Below are positions 24,819 through 33,551 of a DNA stretch of 64,000 nucleotides, one piece after another. The notes under the pieces were generated by a model. That model was not told where the DNA came from and searched no databases. It saw only the letters and a program-made list of their open reading frames with translations. The translations under genes and the position numbers were made by a program. Each line of letters opens with the position of its first letter. Position 1 is the stretch's first letter. This stretch comes from Streptomyces carminius (GTDB lineage: Bacteria > Actinomycetota > Actinomycetes > Streptomycetales > Streptomycetaceae): NCBI RefSeq assembly GCF_002794255.1, contig NZ_PGGW01000065.1, forward strand, positions 1 to 64,000, given 5' to 3'.

Positions 24819-25640
24819 TCAGGACCGGTCCGAGGCGTCGCCGGAGCCGGGTTCGGCCATCCTGCGGTGTCCGGCGGCCTTGAGCCGGTCGGGGAGGACG
24901 GCGTTGGCGCGGGCCTGCGCCCGTGACTTCACCGAGCCGGCGAGCTTCTTCTCCTCGCCCGCCATCAGGGCCTCGAAGCCCTGCCGGGCGACCAGCGCCG
25001 GATCGTCCGTGGCCAGCTCGGCCAGCTTGGTGTCCTCCAGGTCGCCCCGGCGGAAGAAGTCGGTGTCGGTGGGCCCCGGCATCAGCGAGGTGACCGTCAC
25101 CCCGGTGTCCTTCAGCTCGCTGCGGACGGCCTCGGCGAAGGACTGCAGGAAGGACTTCGAGGCGTTGTAGACCGCCTGGAAGGGGCCGGGCATGGTGGAC
25201 GCGATGGACGAGGTGATCAGCAGCCTGCCCTCGCCGCGGGCGGCCATGCCGGTCAGCAGCCGTTTGGCCAGGTGCACGGTGGAGGTGATGTTGAGGTCGA
25301 TGATGTCGAGCTCGTCGGCCAGATCGGTGTCGGTGAACGCGCCGCCCTGCCCCACTCCGGCGTTGAGGGCGGCGGCGGTGACCGGCCGCCCCGTCGCGGT
25401 GACGGCGGACCACAGCCGTTCGACCTCGTCGTAGCCGCGCAGGTCCGCCCGGACGAGAAGGACGTCGGTACCGGCCGTGCGCAGCTCCTCGGCGGCGTCC
25501 GCCAGCCGGTCGTCCTCGGCGTTGACCACCAGGTCGAAGCCGTGTTCGGCGAACTGCCGGGCGAGTTCGAGGCCGATGCCGCTGGAGGCACCGGTGACCA
25601 GGGCCAGGGGACGGGTGCCGTTGGTGCGGTATTCGCTCAT
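24819..25640 (-). CDS. SDR-family oxidoreductase
   Basis: About 273 residues. NAD(P)-binding TGASSGIG near the N-terminus, NAGVG, catalytic Ser in ITSSIAST and YNASK with the catalytic Tyr and Lys. The C-terminal tail is longer than in the basic SDR fold and ends in a short helical region (KKLAGSVKSRAQARANAV), a layout common in Streptomyces DltE-like SDRs. ATG 25640 is preferred; an in-frame GTG lies two codons earlier. Substrate unknown. It is probably not part of the VMAP operon, since 164 bp separate them. Confidence 0.85.
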   Translation of the reverse strand: MSEYRTNGTRPLALVTGASSGIGLELARQFAEHGFDLVVNAEDDRLADAAEELRTAGTDVLLVRADLRGYDEVERLWSAVTATGRPVTAAALNAGVGQGGAFTDTDLADELDIIDLNITSTVHLAKRLLTGMAARGEGRLLITSSIASTMPGPFQAVYNASKSFLQSFAEAVRSELKDTGVTVTSLMPGPTDTDFFRRGDLEDTKLAELATDDPALVARQGFEALMAGEEKKLAGSVKSRAQARANAVLPDRLKAAGHRRMAEPGSGDASDRS

Positions 25641-25785
25641 GTCCACCCGGGTATCCCGTGGCGGCTCTCCCTCACCTCCCGTCTCATCTTTCCGTCCGTG
25701 TCCGTGTCCGTGTCTGCGGCTGCGTCCGCGTCCGTGCGGGCCCGGGTCCCCGGGCCCGCACGGTGTGCGTACCGCGTGTCCGCGG

Positions 25786-26883
25786 TCAGAAGTCGTCGGG
25801 CGTGCGGATGTGGTCCCGGATCCACACGCCGGCCTCCTTCAGTGCCGACGTCCCGGCCCAGCCGGAGTCCGCGGCGCAGGTGCCCGGCCGGAAGACCGCC
25901 CCGGAGCGGTGGTCGTCGGAGAAGTTCCAGTTGACCCAGCTGATCTTCTTCTGCTCCATCAGGTCCAGGTAGCGCTGTGCCATGGCGAAGTCGTTGGCCC
26001 CTTCGCCGCTGTAGTCCTGGGTGCCGAACTCGGTGACGAACACCGGCAGCCGGTCGGCCGCCCGGGAGAGGGTCGCCAGGTACTCCTCCCGGTGCGAGGC
26101 GGCGTAGAAGTGGAAGGTGTACATGATGTTGTCGGCGCGCACCGGAGCGTCGACGATCTCCTGTTCGTCCGCGCCCTCGGAGACACCGAGCGAGGACCAG
26201 GCCCGGGTGCCGACCAGGACGACACCGTCCGGGTCCCGGTCGCGGATGACCGGGACGACCTGCTCGGCGTAGTCCCGTATCCGGCTCCAGCTCACCCCGT
26301 TGGGTTCGTTGGCGATCTCGTAGAGGACGTTGGGGCGGTCCCCGTGGCGCTCGGCGATCTCGGCGAAGAAGGTCCGGGCACGCTCCAGGTTGTGGTGCGG
26401 GTCGCCGGGGCTGAGCATGTGCCAGTCGACGATCACGTACATTCCGCGGTCACTGGCCTGCTCCACGATCCGGTGGACGAGGTCGGTGAAGCGCCGGGGG
26501 TCGGTCTCGTAACCGTCCTCCTGGACGTAGGTGGAGACCCTGAGCACATCCGCGCGCCAGTCGGTCGCCAGGGCGTCCAGGGATCCGTCGGTCACGCACT
26601 GGGCGTACCACTGGGTGCCGTGGGTACTCATGCCGCGCAACTGGACGGCCGTGCCGTGGCTGTTGCAGAGCCGGACGCCGCAGACCTCCAGCGGGCCGTT
26701 GGCCGCGACGGGGGAGCCGGGCGGCGCGGTGGCCTCGCCGGCACCGGGCGGGGCGGTGGTGGTGGCGGCGCCGGCCCCGGCGGTGGGGGCGAGGGCGAGC
26801 AGGGCGCCGAGAAGGGCGGTCGAGGTGAGCGCCGCCATGGCGGTCGGCAGGGACCTGACACGGAATCGGGGAGAAGCGGGCAT
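25786..26883 (-). CDS. secreted GH5 endoglucanase (cellulase)
   Basis: 365 residues. A signal peptide with arginines in the first 10 residues and a cleavage region near 38-40, then a Pro/Thr/Ala-rich linker, then a glycoside hydrolase family 5 barrel from about 65. The two catalytic glutamates are visible: acid/base Glu193 in EIANEPNG and nucleophile Glu285 in FVTEFG; His and Trp residues of the active site lie in VDWHML. It should cleave beta-1,4-glucan. No cellulose-binding module is present. An AAGGAG site lies nine bases before the ATG. No CebR-type palindrome was seen upstream. Confidence 0.92.
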   Translation of the reverse strand: MPASPRFRVRSLPTAMAALTSTALLGALLALAPTAGAGAATTTAPPGAGEATAPPGSPVAANGPLEVCGVRLCNSHGTAVQLRGMSTHGTQWYAQCVTDGSLDALATDWRADVLRVSTYVQEDGYETDPRRFTDLVHRIVEQASDRGMYVIVDWHMLSPGDPHHNLERARTFFAEIAERHGDRPNVLYEIANEPNGVSWSRIRDYAEQVVPVIRDRDPDGVVLVGTRAWSSLGVSEGADEQEIVDAPVRADNIMYTFHFYAASHREEYLATLSRAADRLPVFVTEFGTQDYSGEGANDFAMAQRYLDLMEQKKISWVNWNFSDDHRSGAVFRPGTCAADSGWAGTSALKEAGVWIRDHIRTPDDF

Positions 26884-27340
26884 CGCTGACTGCTCCTTGG
26901 CCGAGCGTTGTGGGGGAGGTGCTTCGGTCAGACCAGCAGGTAACCGTCAGTTAGGTTTCCTGTCAATGGGGGCGGAGGTTCCCGGGGGAGCGGCCGGCGG
27001 TCCGGTCCGGAGCCGCCCGGAGGGGACGGTGGCGAACCGGCCATGCCGCGGCACCCCCCGGAAAGGCTGCTCGGAAGGGGTGCCCTGGGGGCGGCGGCAG
27101 GAGGATCCGGCGACCCGCCGTACGCGCGGGCGCGCTCCGAGGTGGTCCCGGCACCGGCCCCCGCCGTCCCGTTGCGCCGTGCACGGCGCCTCCGGGTGGC
27201 ACGGGGGTACGGGGGCACGGGGGAGGTGCGTACGCCACCCGTTCCGCCCGCGGACCGTGTGCCCGGCGCACCTGGCCGGTCCGGGGCGGTTTCCGCACGC
27301 TTGTCCCAGTGCCGGAAGCCGACTACCCCAAGGAGAGAGG
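26884..27340. other. divergent intergenic region between endoglucanase and transposase-like regulator
   Basis: 457 bp. The left end holds the endoglucanase promoter. The remainder is very GC-rich, without a convincing gene, terminal inverted repeat or target-site duplication that would mark the transposase-like gene to the right as part of an insertion sequence. An AAGGAGAGAGG ribosome site ends the region. Confidence 0.5.
26938..26966 (-). promoter_or_regulatory. predicted promoter of the endoglucanase gene
   Basis: On the minus strand TTGACA (26966-26961) is followed after 17 bases by TTACCT (26943-26938), a good -35 and a fair -10 for a housekeeping sigma factor, about 55 bp before the start codon. 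The spacer contains AGGAAACCTAACTGACGG. Confidence 0.5.
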
Positions 27341-28555
27341 ATGAGTGGCGCCGTCCTGCACGCGACGCGCAACGAAGCACGGAACGCGCAGGTCAGCCGC
27401 CTGGCGGCGGCTCACGAAAACGTTCTCGCGGAACTCGGTTCCGCGCTGTTCGTCTCCCTTCCCCGCAGTGACCAGCGGCGCAGAGGAATGGAGTACCTCC
27501 AGGGACTGCTGAACGCCCGGGGGCGCAAGACCATCCGCAACATAGCGGCGGTGACCGGTGGCCGGGCGGCTGAACAGAGCCTGCACCACTTCGTCTCCGG
27601 CTCCACCTGGGACTGGGCCCCGGTCCGCCGCGCGCTGGCCCGCCATGTGACGGACACCGCACCGCCGACGGCATGGGTGATGCACTCCATGACGATTCCG
27701 AAGGCCGGGGAGAACTCGGTCGGGGTGGAGCGGCGCTACGTCCCCTCACTGGGCCAGATCGTCAACGCGCAGCAGGCCTTCGGCGTGTGGGCCGTCTCCG
27801 ACCGGGCGAGCGTGCCCGTCAACTGGCGGCTGCACCTCTCCCCGGCCTGGCTGGGCGACGGCGAGCGGCGCGGCAGGGCCGCCATCCCCGCGGACATCTC
27901 CCCGGAGACGCCGACCGACTGCGCGGCCCGCGCCTACCTGGAAACGGCCGGAGGCTGGGGTCTGCCGGTGCGGCCCGTCGTGGCGGACATCCAGGAGGTG
28001 GACACGCCGGTCCTGGTCGGCCTGCTCCGCGCGGCCCGTGCGCCGTTCCTGGTCCGGGTGGGTGGCGGTGTCCGGCTGTGGGCGGCCGATCCCGCGCTGC
28101 GCGTGCGCGGCCGGCGACTGCCGTGCCACCAGATCATGCGGGAGGCCAGGGACATGCGGCGTCCGGTGATCTGGCGCGACCCCGGACTGCCGGGGGGAGC
28201 CCGCCACGGCTTCGCCGCGGCGGTGCGGGTCGGCACCTCCCCGTGTCCGGTGCGCGCGGGTCGTCCCGCGGCGCGGGGTGAACTGCTGCTGCTGGCGGTG
28301 GGCGGGGTGGGCCGGTCCTGGCCCGGGGAACTGTGGCTCACCGACCTGGTGTCCGCCTCCCCCGCCGAACTGCTGCGTCTGACGAAGACCGTCCGCCGGG
28401 TGGACCGGGACTTCTCCGGGATCGCCGAACGGGTGGGTCTGCGGGACTACACGGGCCGTTCCTTCGGCGGATGGCACCGGCACATCACCCTGGCGTCGGC
28501 CGCCCACGCCGTCGCCGCGCTGGGCGGTGTCCCCGAGTACCGGGAGGCATGCTGA
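27341..28555 (+). CDS. domesticated IS701-type transposase, catalytically dead, probable regulator
   Basis: 404 residues with the layout of IS701 (DDE_5) transposases: N-terminal QRRRGMEYLQGLL, then NSVGVERRYV, a WRLHL block, VVAD, and the C-terminal GRSFGGWHRH block. The catalytic residues are mostly gone: the normal DDT motif before PK reads MHSMTIPK (His115-Ser116), the second Asp (Asp216) remains, and the Glu before GRS is Thr371. It therefore cannot transpose itself. There are no flanking repeats, and it has a strong ribosome site (AAGGAGAGAGG). Similar inactive IS701-like genes occur beside Streptomyces metabolite clusters; a DNA-binding regulatory role here is inference. It is convergent with the PucR-type regulator. 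Confidence 0.75.
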   Translation: MSGAVLHATRNEARNAQVSRLAAAHENVLAELGSALFVSLPRSDQRRRGMEYLQGLLNARGRKTIRNIAAVTGGRAAEQSLHHFVSGSTWDWAPVRRALARHVTDTAPPTAWVMHSMTIPKAGENSVGVERRYVPSLGQIVNAQQAFGVWAVSDRASVPVNWRLHLSPAWLGDGERRGRAAIPADISPETPTDCAARAYLETAGGWGLPVRPVVADIQEVDTPVLVGLLRAARAPFLVRVGGGVRLWAADPALRVRGRRLPCHQIMREARDMRRPVIWRDPGLPGGARHGFAAAVRVGTSPCPVRAGRPAARGELLLLAVGGVGRSWPGELWLTDLVSASPAELLRLTKTVRRVDRDFSGIAERVGLRDYTGRSFGGWHRHITLASAAHAVAALGGVPEYREAC

Positions 28556-28583
28556 CCCGCGCACCCGGCCCCCCGCCGCCGCG

Positions 28584-30524
28584 TCACTCCCGTACCGCCG
28601 GCGGGGGGCCGGGGACCCGCAGCACATGCCGCAGCCGGGACAGCCGGAGGGCCACCTGGATCTCCAGGGACCGGTCGGCCTGCTGCCAGTCGGCGCCCAG
28701 GAGTTCGCCGATGCGCTCCAGACGGCGGGCGACGGTGTTGGGGTGCACATGGAGCCGCTTGGCGGCGTGCGTCGGGCTGCTCCCGGCCTCGAAGTACACC
28801 TCCAGAGTGCGGGCGAGCTCGGTCAGACGCTGCCGGTCGTAGTCGAGCACCGGTCCGACGGCGGACTCGATGAAGCCCTCCACGTCGTGCTTCTCGGACA
28901 GCAGAAGTCCCAGGAAACCCAGTTCGCGGGCCGAGGCCGACTGCCCGGTGATGCCGAGCGCGGCCATGGCGGCGAGGCAGCGCCGTGCCTCCAGGAAGGC
29001 CCGGTGAACCGACTCCGGGGACGACACCGGGCCCGCCGCGCCCACCGTCACCGCCTTCCGCAGCAGTGGGGAGAGCTCGTCGAACACCTCCCGGGCGACC
29101 GCGCCGGCGTCCTCGCCCGGGAGCAGGAGCACGAGGTGGCCCTCGTGCGTGTTCCCGAGCCCGCTCCTGCGGTGGGCGTAGGAGACGGCCCACACGGGCT
29201 CCTTGTCCCGGACGCCGTTCTCGGGGTGGACGACGGCCACCACATGCGGCCTGTGGAGGTCGAGCCCGAGCCGCCGGGCCCGCTTCTCCAGATGCGGCAC
29301 GGGGCGGCCGGCGGCGGCCAGCAGATCGCCGAGCAGTTCGTCGCGGCCCTGGTCCGCCAGGGTCGCGGACCTGCCGTTGTGCAGGGTCAGCAGGACCGCC
29401 ACCGTCTGGGTGACCAGGCCGAGCAGCCGCCGGGCGTGGCCGGTGACCGGGGTGGCGGGCCGGAACAGCACTCTGCCCAGGTACTCGTCGCCCGCGAAGA
29501 CGGGGGCCACCTGGAGACCGTCGTCGAGTTCCACGGGCTCCCGGGCGGCGCAGGCATCCAGCGTCGCGGCGGTCAGGGCCGTCCCGTCGGGCTCGGGCAG
29601 GTCTCCGGCGCCGGCCAGGAAGGTGCCGTCCGCGGCGTGGACCCGCAGCGGTCCGGCGAGGCTCCGGGACGCCTCCTCGGCCAGGGCCGGGAGGCTGCCG
29701 CCGCGGAGCACCCGGTCGAGCAGCTGGTCCTGGACTTCGCCGATCTCGCGCAGCTCGCGCAGGCCCGCCTCGGTCCGCGCGGCGTACCGTTCCAGCGCGG
29801 CCACCTCGGCGGCGGTCCGCTCCAGCAGCAGGGCCCGCTCGACGGCCGCGCCCACCAGGTCGCCGAGGGAGGTCAGCAGGGAGATCTCGTCCGTGGTGAA
29901 GTGCCGGACGTCCCGGTCGGCCACGTACAGGGTGCCGAACGGAGCGCGGCCATGGCTCAGCGGCACCGCCAGGACGGCCCGCAGTCCCTCGGCCCGGACC
30001 ATCTCGCCGAAGGCGTCGCCGTCCCGGAACCTGGTGTCGGCGAGGTAGTCGGGGGTCCAGGCGGGGGCCGGACCGGTCAGGGCGTCGCGGTCGGCCCCCG
30101 GCCCCCGCGGCAGCCGCAGTTCCAGGGGGAGCGCCGAGACGTTGCCGTCGCAGGCCCGTATGCGGAGGGTCTCCCGATCGCCCTCGGGCAGGCCGGCGCA
30201 GGCCAGGTCGGTGCCCAGCAGTAACCGTGCGCGCCGGATGGCGATCCGCAGTACGGTGTCGAGGTCGTACGGGGCGGCGAGCTCGCGCGCGGTGTCGACC
30301 AGGGCGGACAGATCCGCCTCGCGCTGCTGTCTCCTGTCGAGTTGCGACTGGACGCGCAGTGCCAGTCGGCGGGCGTTCTCCAACTGCGTGACATCCGCCT
30401 CGGAAACCCCCGCCCCCCGGGCCTGGGAGACCAGGGATTCGAAACGGTCAGCCGGTGCCTCGCTGGCCAACAGCTCCAGTACGGCAAAGGCATTGGGACC
30501 TGTTGCGGGCTGCTGCTGAGCCAC
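28584..30524 (-). CDS. GAF-domain PucR-type transcriptional regulator
   Basis: 646 residues. GTG 30524 is favoured because AAGGG lies five bases upstream. An N-terminal GAF domain (about 75-230) could bind a small molecule, followed by a coiled helix, a second sensor-like region, and a C-terminal PucR HTH_30 domain (LEVYFEAGSSPTHAAKRLHV then TVARRLERIGELLG). Proteins of this build regulate purine catabolism, amino-acid use or antibiotic genes. It faces the transposase-like regulator tail to tail at the left edge of the 3-hydroxyanthranilate locus, so control of that locus is plausible but untested. Confidence 0.88.
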   Translation of the reverse strand: MAQQQPATGPNAFAVLELLASEAPADRFESLVSQARGAGVSEADVTQLENARRLALRVQSQLDRRQQREADLSALVDTARELAAPYDLDTVLRIAIRRARLLLGTDLACAGLPEGDRETLRIRACDGNVSALPLELRLPRGPGADRDALTGPAPAWTPDYLADTRFRDGDAFGEMVRAEGLRAVLAVPLSHGRAPFGTLYVADRDVRHFTTDEISLLTSLGDLVGAAVERALLLERTAAEVAALERYAARTEAGLRELREIGEVQDQLLDRVLRGGSLPALAEEASRSLAGPLRVHAADGTFLAGAGDLPEPDGTALTAATLDACAAREPVELDDGLQVAPVFAGDEYLGRVLFRPATPVTGHARRLLGLVTQTVAVLLTLHNGRSATLADQGRDELLGDLLAAAGRPVPHLEKRARRLGLDLHRPHVVAVVHPENGVRDKEPVWAVSYAHRRSGLGNTHEGHLVLLLPGEDAGAVAREVFDELSPLLRKAVTVGAAGPVSSPESVHRAFLEARRCLAAMAALGITGQSASARELGFLGLLLSEKHDVEGFIESAVGPVLDYDRQRLTELARTLEVYFEAGSSPTHAAKRLHVHPNTVARRLERIGELLGADWQQADRSLEIQVALRLSRLRHVLRVPGPPPAVRE

Positions 30525-31009
30525 GATAGCCCTTCCCCCGTATTCGAGTCTTTGGCTGTTCGGCCATGAATTGGAAGTTACGCACCACATGACGAACTAG
30601 TCAACCGGCCATGATCAAGGACGGTAAGGCGCTGGTCCGGGGAAGCGCGGGAGGTGGCGGGACCACCGCCGGAGACCTTCGAAGGTGTGAGGAGAGCACC
30701 GTCGGCCGCGTCATTGCGGGAACAGGGGAACATCGCTTGACGGCGGATTTGCCGAGGTGGCGGCGGAAGGGGGGCGGAGGGAAAAGGGTGGCCGCGGCAG
30801 CTATTCCCGGAAGAGGGAGCCGTAACGTTCACTCGCCGGGGATTCCCGGTGGGACGGGCTCCGTGACTTTACGCTTCGAGGCCATAAGCGGCGTATCGCG
30901 CGGTGTGTGGAATGCGTGATTCCGGTGTCCGTCTCATATGCGAGTGGATCGCAGAAATGCTTTCCGGTGCCGGGCTCCGGGCCGGTCCCCGCCGGGGCCG
31001 GCCCGGGCG
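30525..31009. other. 485-bp upstream region of the PucR-type regulator
   Basis: The region between the PucR-type gene start and the end of the transaldolase-like gene, both on the minus strand. It has lower GC patches than the genes and no coding frame with family resemblance. It contains the predicted promoter at 30575-30604 and two direct copies of GGCCATGA (near 30562 and 30608) flanking it, which could be regulator sites. A terminator for the transaldolase-like gene is expected near 30950-31009, but no strong hairpin was found. Confidence 0.5.
30575..30604 (-). promoter_or_regulatory. predicted promoter of the PucR-type regulator
   Basis: On the minus strand TTGACT (30604-30599) is followed after 18 bases by TAACTT (30580-30575), about 50 bp before the GTG start. 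Spacing and sequence fit a housekeeping-type promoter. Confidence 0.5.
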
Positions 31010-32134
31010 CTACGCCGCAGCGAGCTCGTCGGCCACCACCGCGAGCAGTCGCCGCCACCGGTCCGCCAGCCGCCGCAAGCCGTCGGCCGACAGCTCCGCG
31101 GCGACCGTCCCGGCCGGTACGCCGGCCCGCTCCAGCCGCTCCCAGACGGTACGGGCCGCCTCCGCCTGCCCGGAGAGCGTGTCGCCCCGGAGCGCGCGGG
31201 AACGGACGGCGGCCTCGAGTACCGGAGGGGGCATCGCGTTGACGGTGCCCCAGGCCACCAGCCGGTCGACGTACCGGGCCCGGGGCGGCGACCCGGCAAG
31301 GGTGTCCATCCACATCAGGCGCTGCGGTCGGGCCCCGGCCGCCCGCAGCGGACGCCAGCGGCTCCGGCCCAGCCACTCCTCGTAGACCTCGTACGCCAGC
31401 CGGGCGGTCGCGGTCGCCGCCGTCCCGCGCAGCCGTTCCGCCTCCGGGGTGGCCGACGCCGCCAGCCGTGCGTCGACCTCGGCGTCCAGCCGCGCCACGG
31501 GGAAGGCGGCCACCGAGGCGATCGCGGACAGCCGCCGGCCGGCCGCCAGGGCGCGCTCCAGCCCCTCGAAGTACGCCGCGACGGCCGCCTCGTAGCGGCG
31601 CACCGAGAAGATCTCGGTGATCTGCACCCCGATGCCCCGGCCGAGGCAGTCGGCGGCGGCCCGCAGGCCCTGGGGCGTGGCGGGGATCTTGACCAGCGCG
31701 TTGGGCCGGTCCACCGCACCGGCCACGGCCACGGCGTCCGCCACCGTCGCCGACGCGTCGTGGGCGTGGCGGGGATCCAGGTCCACCGACACCAGCCCGT
31801 CCGCGCCGCCGGTCTCCTCGAACACCCCCAGGAGGCAGTCACAGGCCGACCGGGCGTCCTGGACGAGGATCTCCCGCAGGACCGCCTCGGCGGACGCGCC
31901 CCGCGCGCCGTCCCGGACCAGCTGCTCGCGGTAGGCGGCCGTACGGGTCAGGGCCCGCAGCAGGGCGGCGAGCTCGGTGGTGGCACCGCGGACCCCGGTC
32001 CGCCGGACGAGACGTGCCAGATACCCGGAGGCGATCCGGTCGCGGGTGACCCCCTCGACCCAGGGGGAGACCCCTTCCGCGACCAGCTCCTCCAACCGGT
32101 GCTCCTCGTACGGTGCCGCCCGCTCGGAAGCCAT
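31010..32134 (-). CDS. transaldolase-like protein of a metabolite cluster
   Basis: 374 residues, the length of actinobacterial transaldolases. The Schiff-base lysine is present (Lys149 in NALVKIPATPQG), as are VQITEIFSVRRY and a SVAAFPVARLD block. But the N-terminal motifs are changed: the usual LDD/SR turn reads VEGVTRD, and TTNPSIF, whose Asn binds substrate, reads TTELAAL. It may thus be a weakened or altered aldolase. A true transaldolase could supply erythrose 4-phosphate for the DAHP synthase at 42 kb, as pentose-phosphate genes do in other aromatic clusters. It lies downstream of the MFS gene on the same strand. Confidence 0.8.
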   Translation of the reverse strand: MASERAAPYEEHRLEELVAEGVSPWVEGVTRDRIASGYLARLVRRTGVRGATTELAALLRALTRTAAYREQLVRDGARGASAEAVLREILVQDARSACDCLLGVFEETGGADGLVSVDLDPRHAHDASATVADAVAVAGAVDRPNALVKIPATPQGLRAAADCLGRGIGVQITEIFSVRRYEAAVAAYFEGLERALAAGRRLSAIASVAAFPVARLDAEVDARLAASATPEAERLRGTAATATARLAYEVYEEWLGRSRWRPLRAAGARPQRLMWMDTLAGSPPRARYVDRLVAWGTVNAMPPPVLEAAVRSRALRGDTLSGQAEAARTVWERLERAGVPAGTVAAELSADGLRRLADRWRRLLAVVADELAAA

Positions 32135-32150
32135 GGGCGCATGCGACTCC

Positions 32151-32258
32151 TCTCAGGTCCTCTCAGGTCCTCTCGGGCCCTTCCCGGGCCCTTCCCGGGT
32201 CCTTCCGGAACGGACCGCGGGGCGGACCGCCGGCCCGGGCCGGCGGTCCGCCCCGCGG
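32151..32258. repeat. short direct repeats followed by a 44-bp perfect palindrome
   Basis: Between the MFS and transaldolase-like genes. 32215-32258 is a perfect palindrome with two 22-bp arms and no loop (centre GGCCC/GGGCC). Beside it, 32151-32200 is a run of 10-11-bp repeats, first TCTCAGGTCC twice, then drifting copies such as TCTCGGGCCC and TTCCCGGGCC. The palindrome follows the MFS stop by 12 bp, so it probably acts as a terminator or attenuator that lowers transaldolase expression. No T-run is present. Confidence 0.65.
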
Positions 32259-32269
32259 ACCGGCGGCGG

Positions 32270-33502
32270 TCACAGTGCCAGCAGCCCCACGACGGCCGGA
32301 CCGAACGCCGCCCCCAGCAGATAGCAGAGGTTGAACAGCCCGATCGCCGCCGGCCGGTGGCCGTCGGGCACCGCGGAGGTGGCGTGGACCGCCAGCACAC
32401 CCTGCCCGGAGGCCGCGGCGATCGACGCCAGGCCCTGGGCGACCAGCAGCACCGGCGGCGCGGCGGCGAGCCACGCCGTCACGGCACCCGCGACGCCCAT
32501 GGCCGCCAGGACGCCCGCCACCGGGACGCGGCCCACCCGGGCCGAGGCCGCCACGACGAACCAGGAGAGCGTGCCGCCGAGCAGCAGCGGCCACACCATG
32601 GCCACCCCGATCTGGCTGCTCGTCCAGTCCGTGTGCTCCGACAGCCGCTCCGGTATCGCGTACATCAGGCCGAAGTTGACGACCGCCAGGGCGAACGCCG
32701 TTCCCGCGGAGAACAGGAACGCGGGCGTGCGGACCAGCACCGCCGGGACGAAGCCGTCCGGCCGCGCGCGCAGGTGCAGCCCGAGCAGCACGGCGGCGGC
32801 GACGGCGCAGACCCCCGCGGCCGGCGGCTGGTGCGGGACGAAGACCAGCGCGGTGACCAGGGCCGTCATCAGGACGGCACCGGTCGCGTCGAACCGGCCC
32901 CGCGCCACCGTGTCCGGCGGCGCACCCCGCAGCACGGCGGGCAGCGCCAGCAGGCTCAGCACCGGCAGCGCGAGGGTGGCCCGCCAGGAGAACACGTCGT
33001 TCACCAGCGATCCGACCAGCGGGGCCGTCGAACCGACCACAGCGAGCGAGGCGGTGACACAGCCCATCCGCAGTGGTGTCACCGCCAGGCTCATGGCGGT
33101 CGCCGTCAGCCCGGCGGTGCCCAGGCCCTGCAGGGCGGTGCCCAGCACCACGGCGGGAAGCACCGGCACGGCCGCGGCCAGAACCGCGCCGGCCGCCACC
33201 AGCAGGCCGCAGACGGTCAGGGCGGCCCGCAGCCCGCGGCGCCCCAGCAGCCCGGCCAGCAGCGGTGTGCCGACCGCGATGCCCCAGCCGAACGCCGTCA
33301 CGGCCCAGGTCGCCGCCCCGGTCCGGACACCGAGAGCCGCGGCCACGTCGTCCAGGACGAGGGCCGGGCCCGCGATGCCGAAGGACAGCGGTCCGGCCAG
33401 CAGGGCCAGCCAGAAGGCTCCGGTCCGGGCGGGACCGGGTGCCGCCGCCCGGCCGCGTCCGGCGGAGGGGACGACGCCGGGCTCGGCCAGTGATTCGCTC
33501 AT
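32270..33502 (-). CDS. MFS transporter, probable product exporter
   Basis: 410 residues with about 12 membrane helices. The intracellular loop between helices 2 and 3 reads LLGRRGLRAAL, fitting the drug-proton antiporter signature (G...DR.GRR) in shortened form, and TM5 carries a Gly/Ala/Pro-rich stretch typical of exporters. AGGAGG precedes the ATG. It sits immediately downstream of the old-yellow-enzyme gene. In this locus export of, or resistance to, the aromatic product is the simplest role; the substrate is not shown by sequence. Confidence 0.85.
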   Translation of the reverse strand: MSESLAEPGVVPSAGRGRAAAPGPARTGAFWLALLAGPLSFGIAGPALVLDDVAAALGVRTGAATWAVTAFGWGIAVGTPLLAGLLGRRGLRAALTVCGLLVAAGAVLAAAVPVLPAVVLGTALQGLGTAGLTATAMSLAVTPLRMGCVTASLAVVGSTAPLVGSLVNDVFSWRATLALPVLSLLALPAVLRGAPPDTVARGRFDATGAVLMTALVTALVFVPHQPPAAGVCAVAAAVLLGLHLRARPDGFVPAVLVRTPAFLFSAGTAFALAVVNFGLMYAIPERLSEHTDWTSSQIGVAMVWPLLLGGTLSWFVVAASARVGRVPVAGVLAAMGVAGAVTAWLAAAPPVLLVAQGLASIAAASGQGVLAVHATSAVPDGHRPAAIGLFNLCYLLGAAFGPAVVGLLAL

Positions 33503-33551
33503 CGTTCCTCCTACGTGGAATGGAGGCTGTGCCGGGGCGCGACCGCCGGGA

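Noticed and set aside
27341-28555. An active IS701 insertion sequence
   Set aside because: Catalytic DD and E residues are replaced, and no terminal inverted repeats or target duplications were seen on either side.
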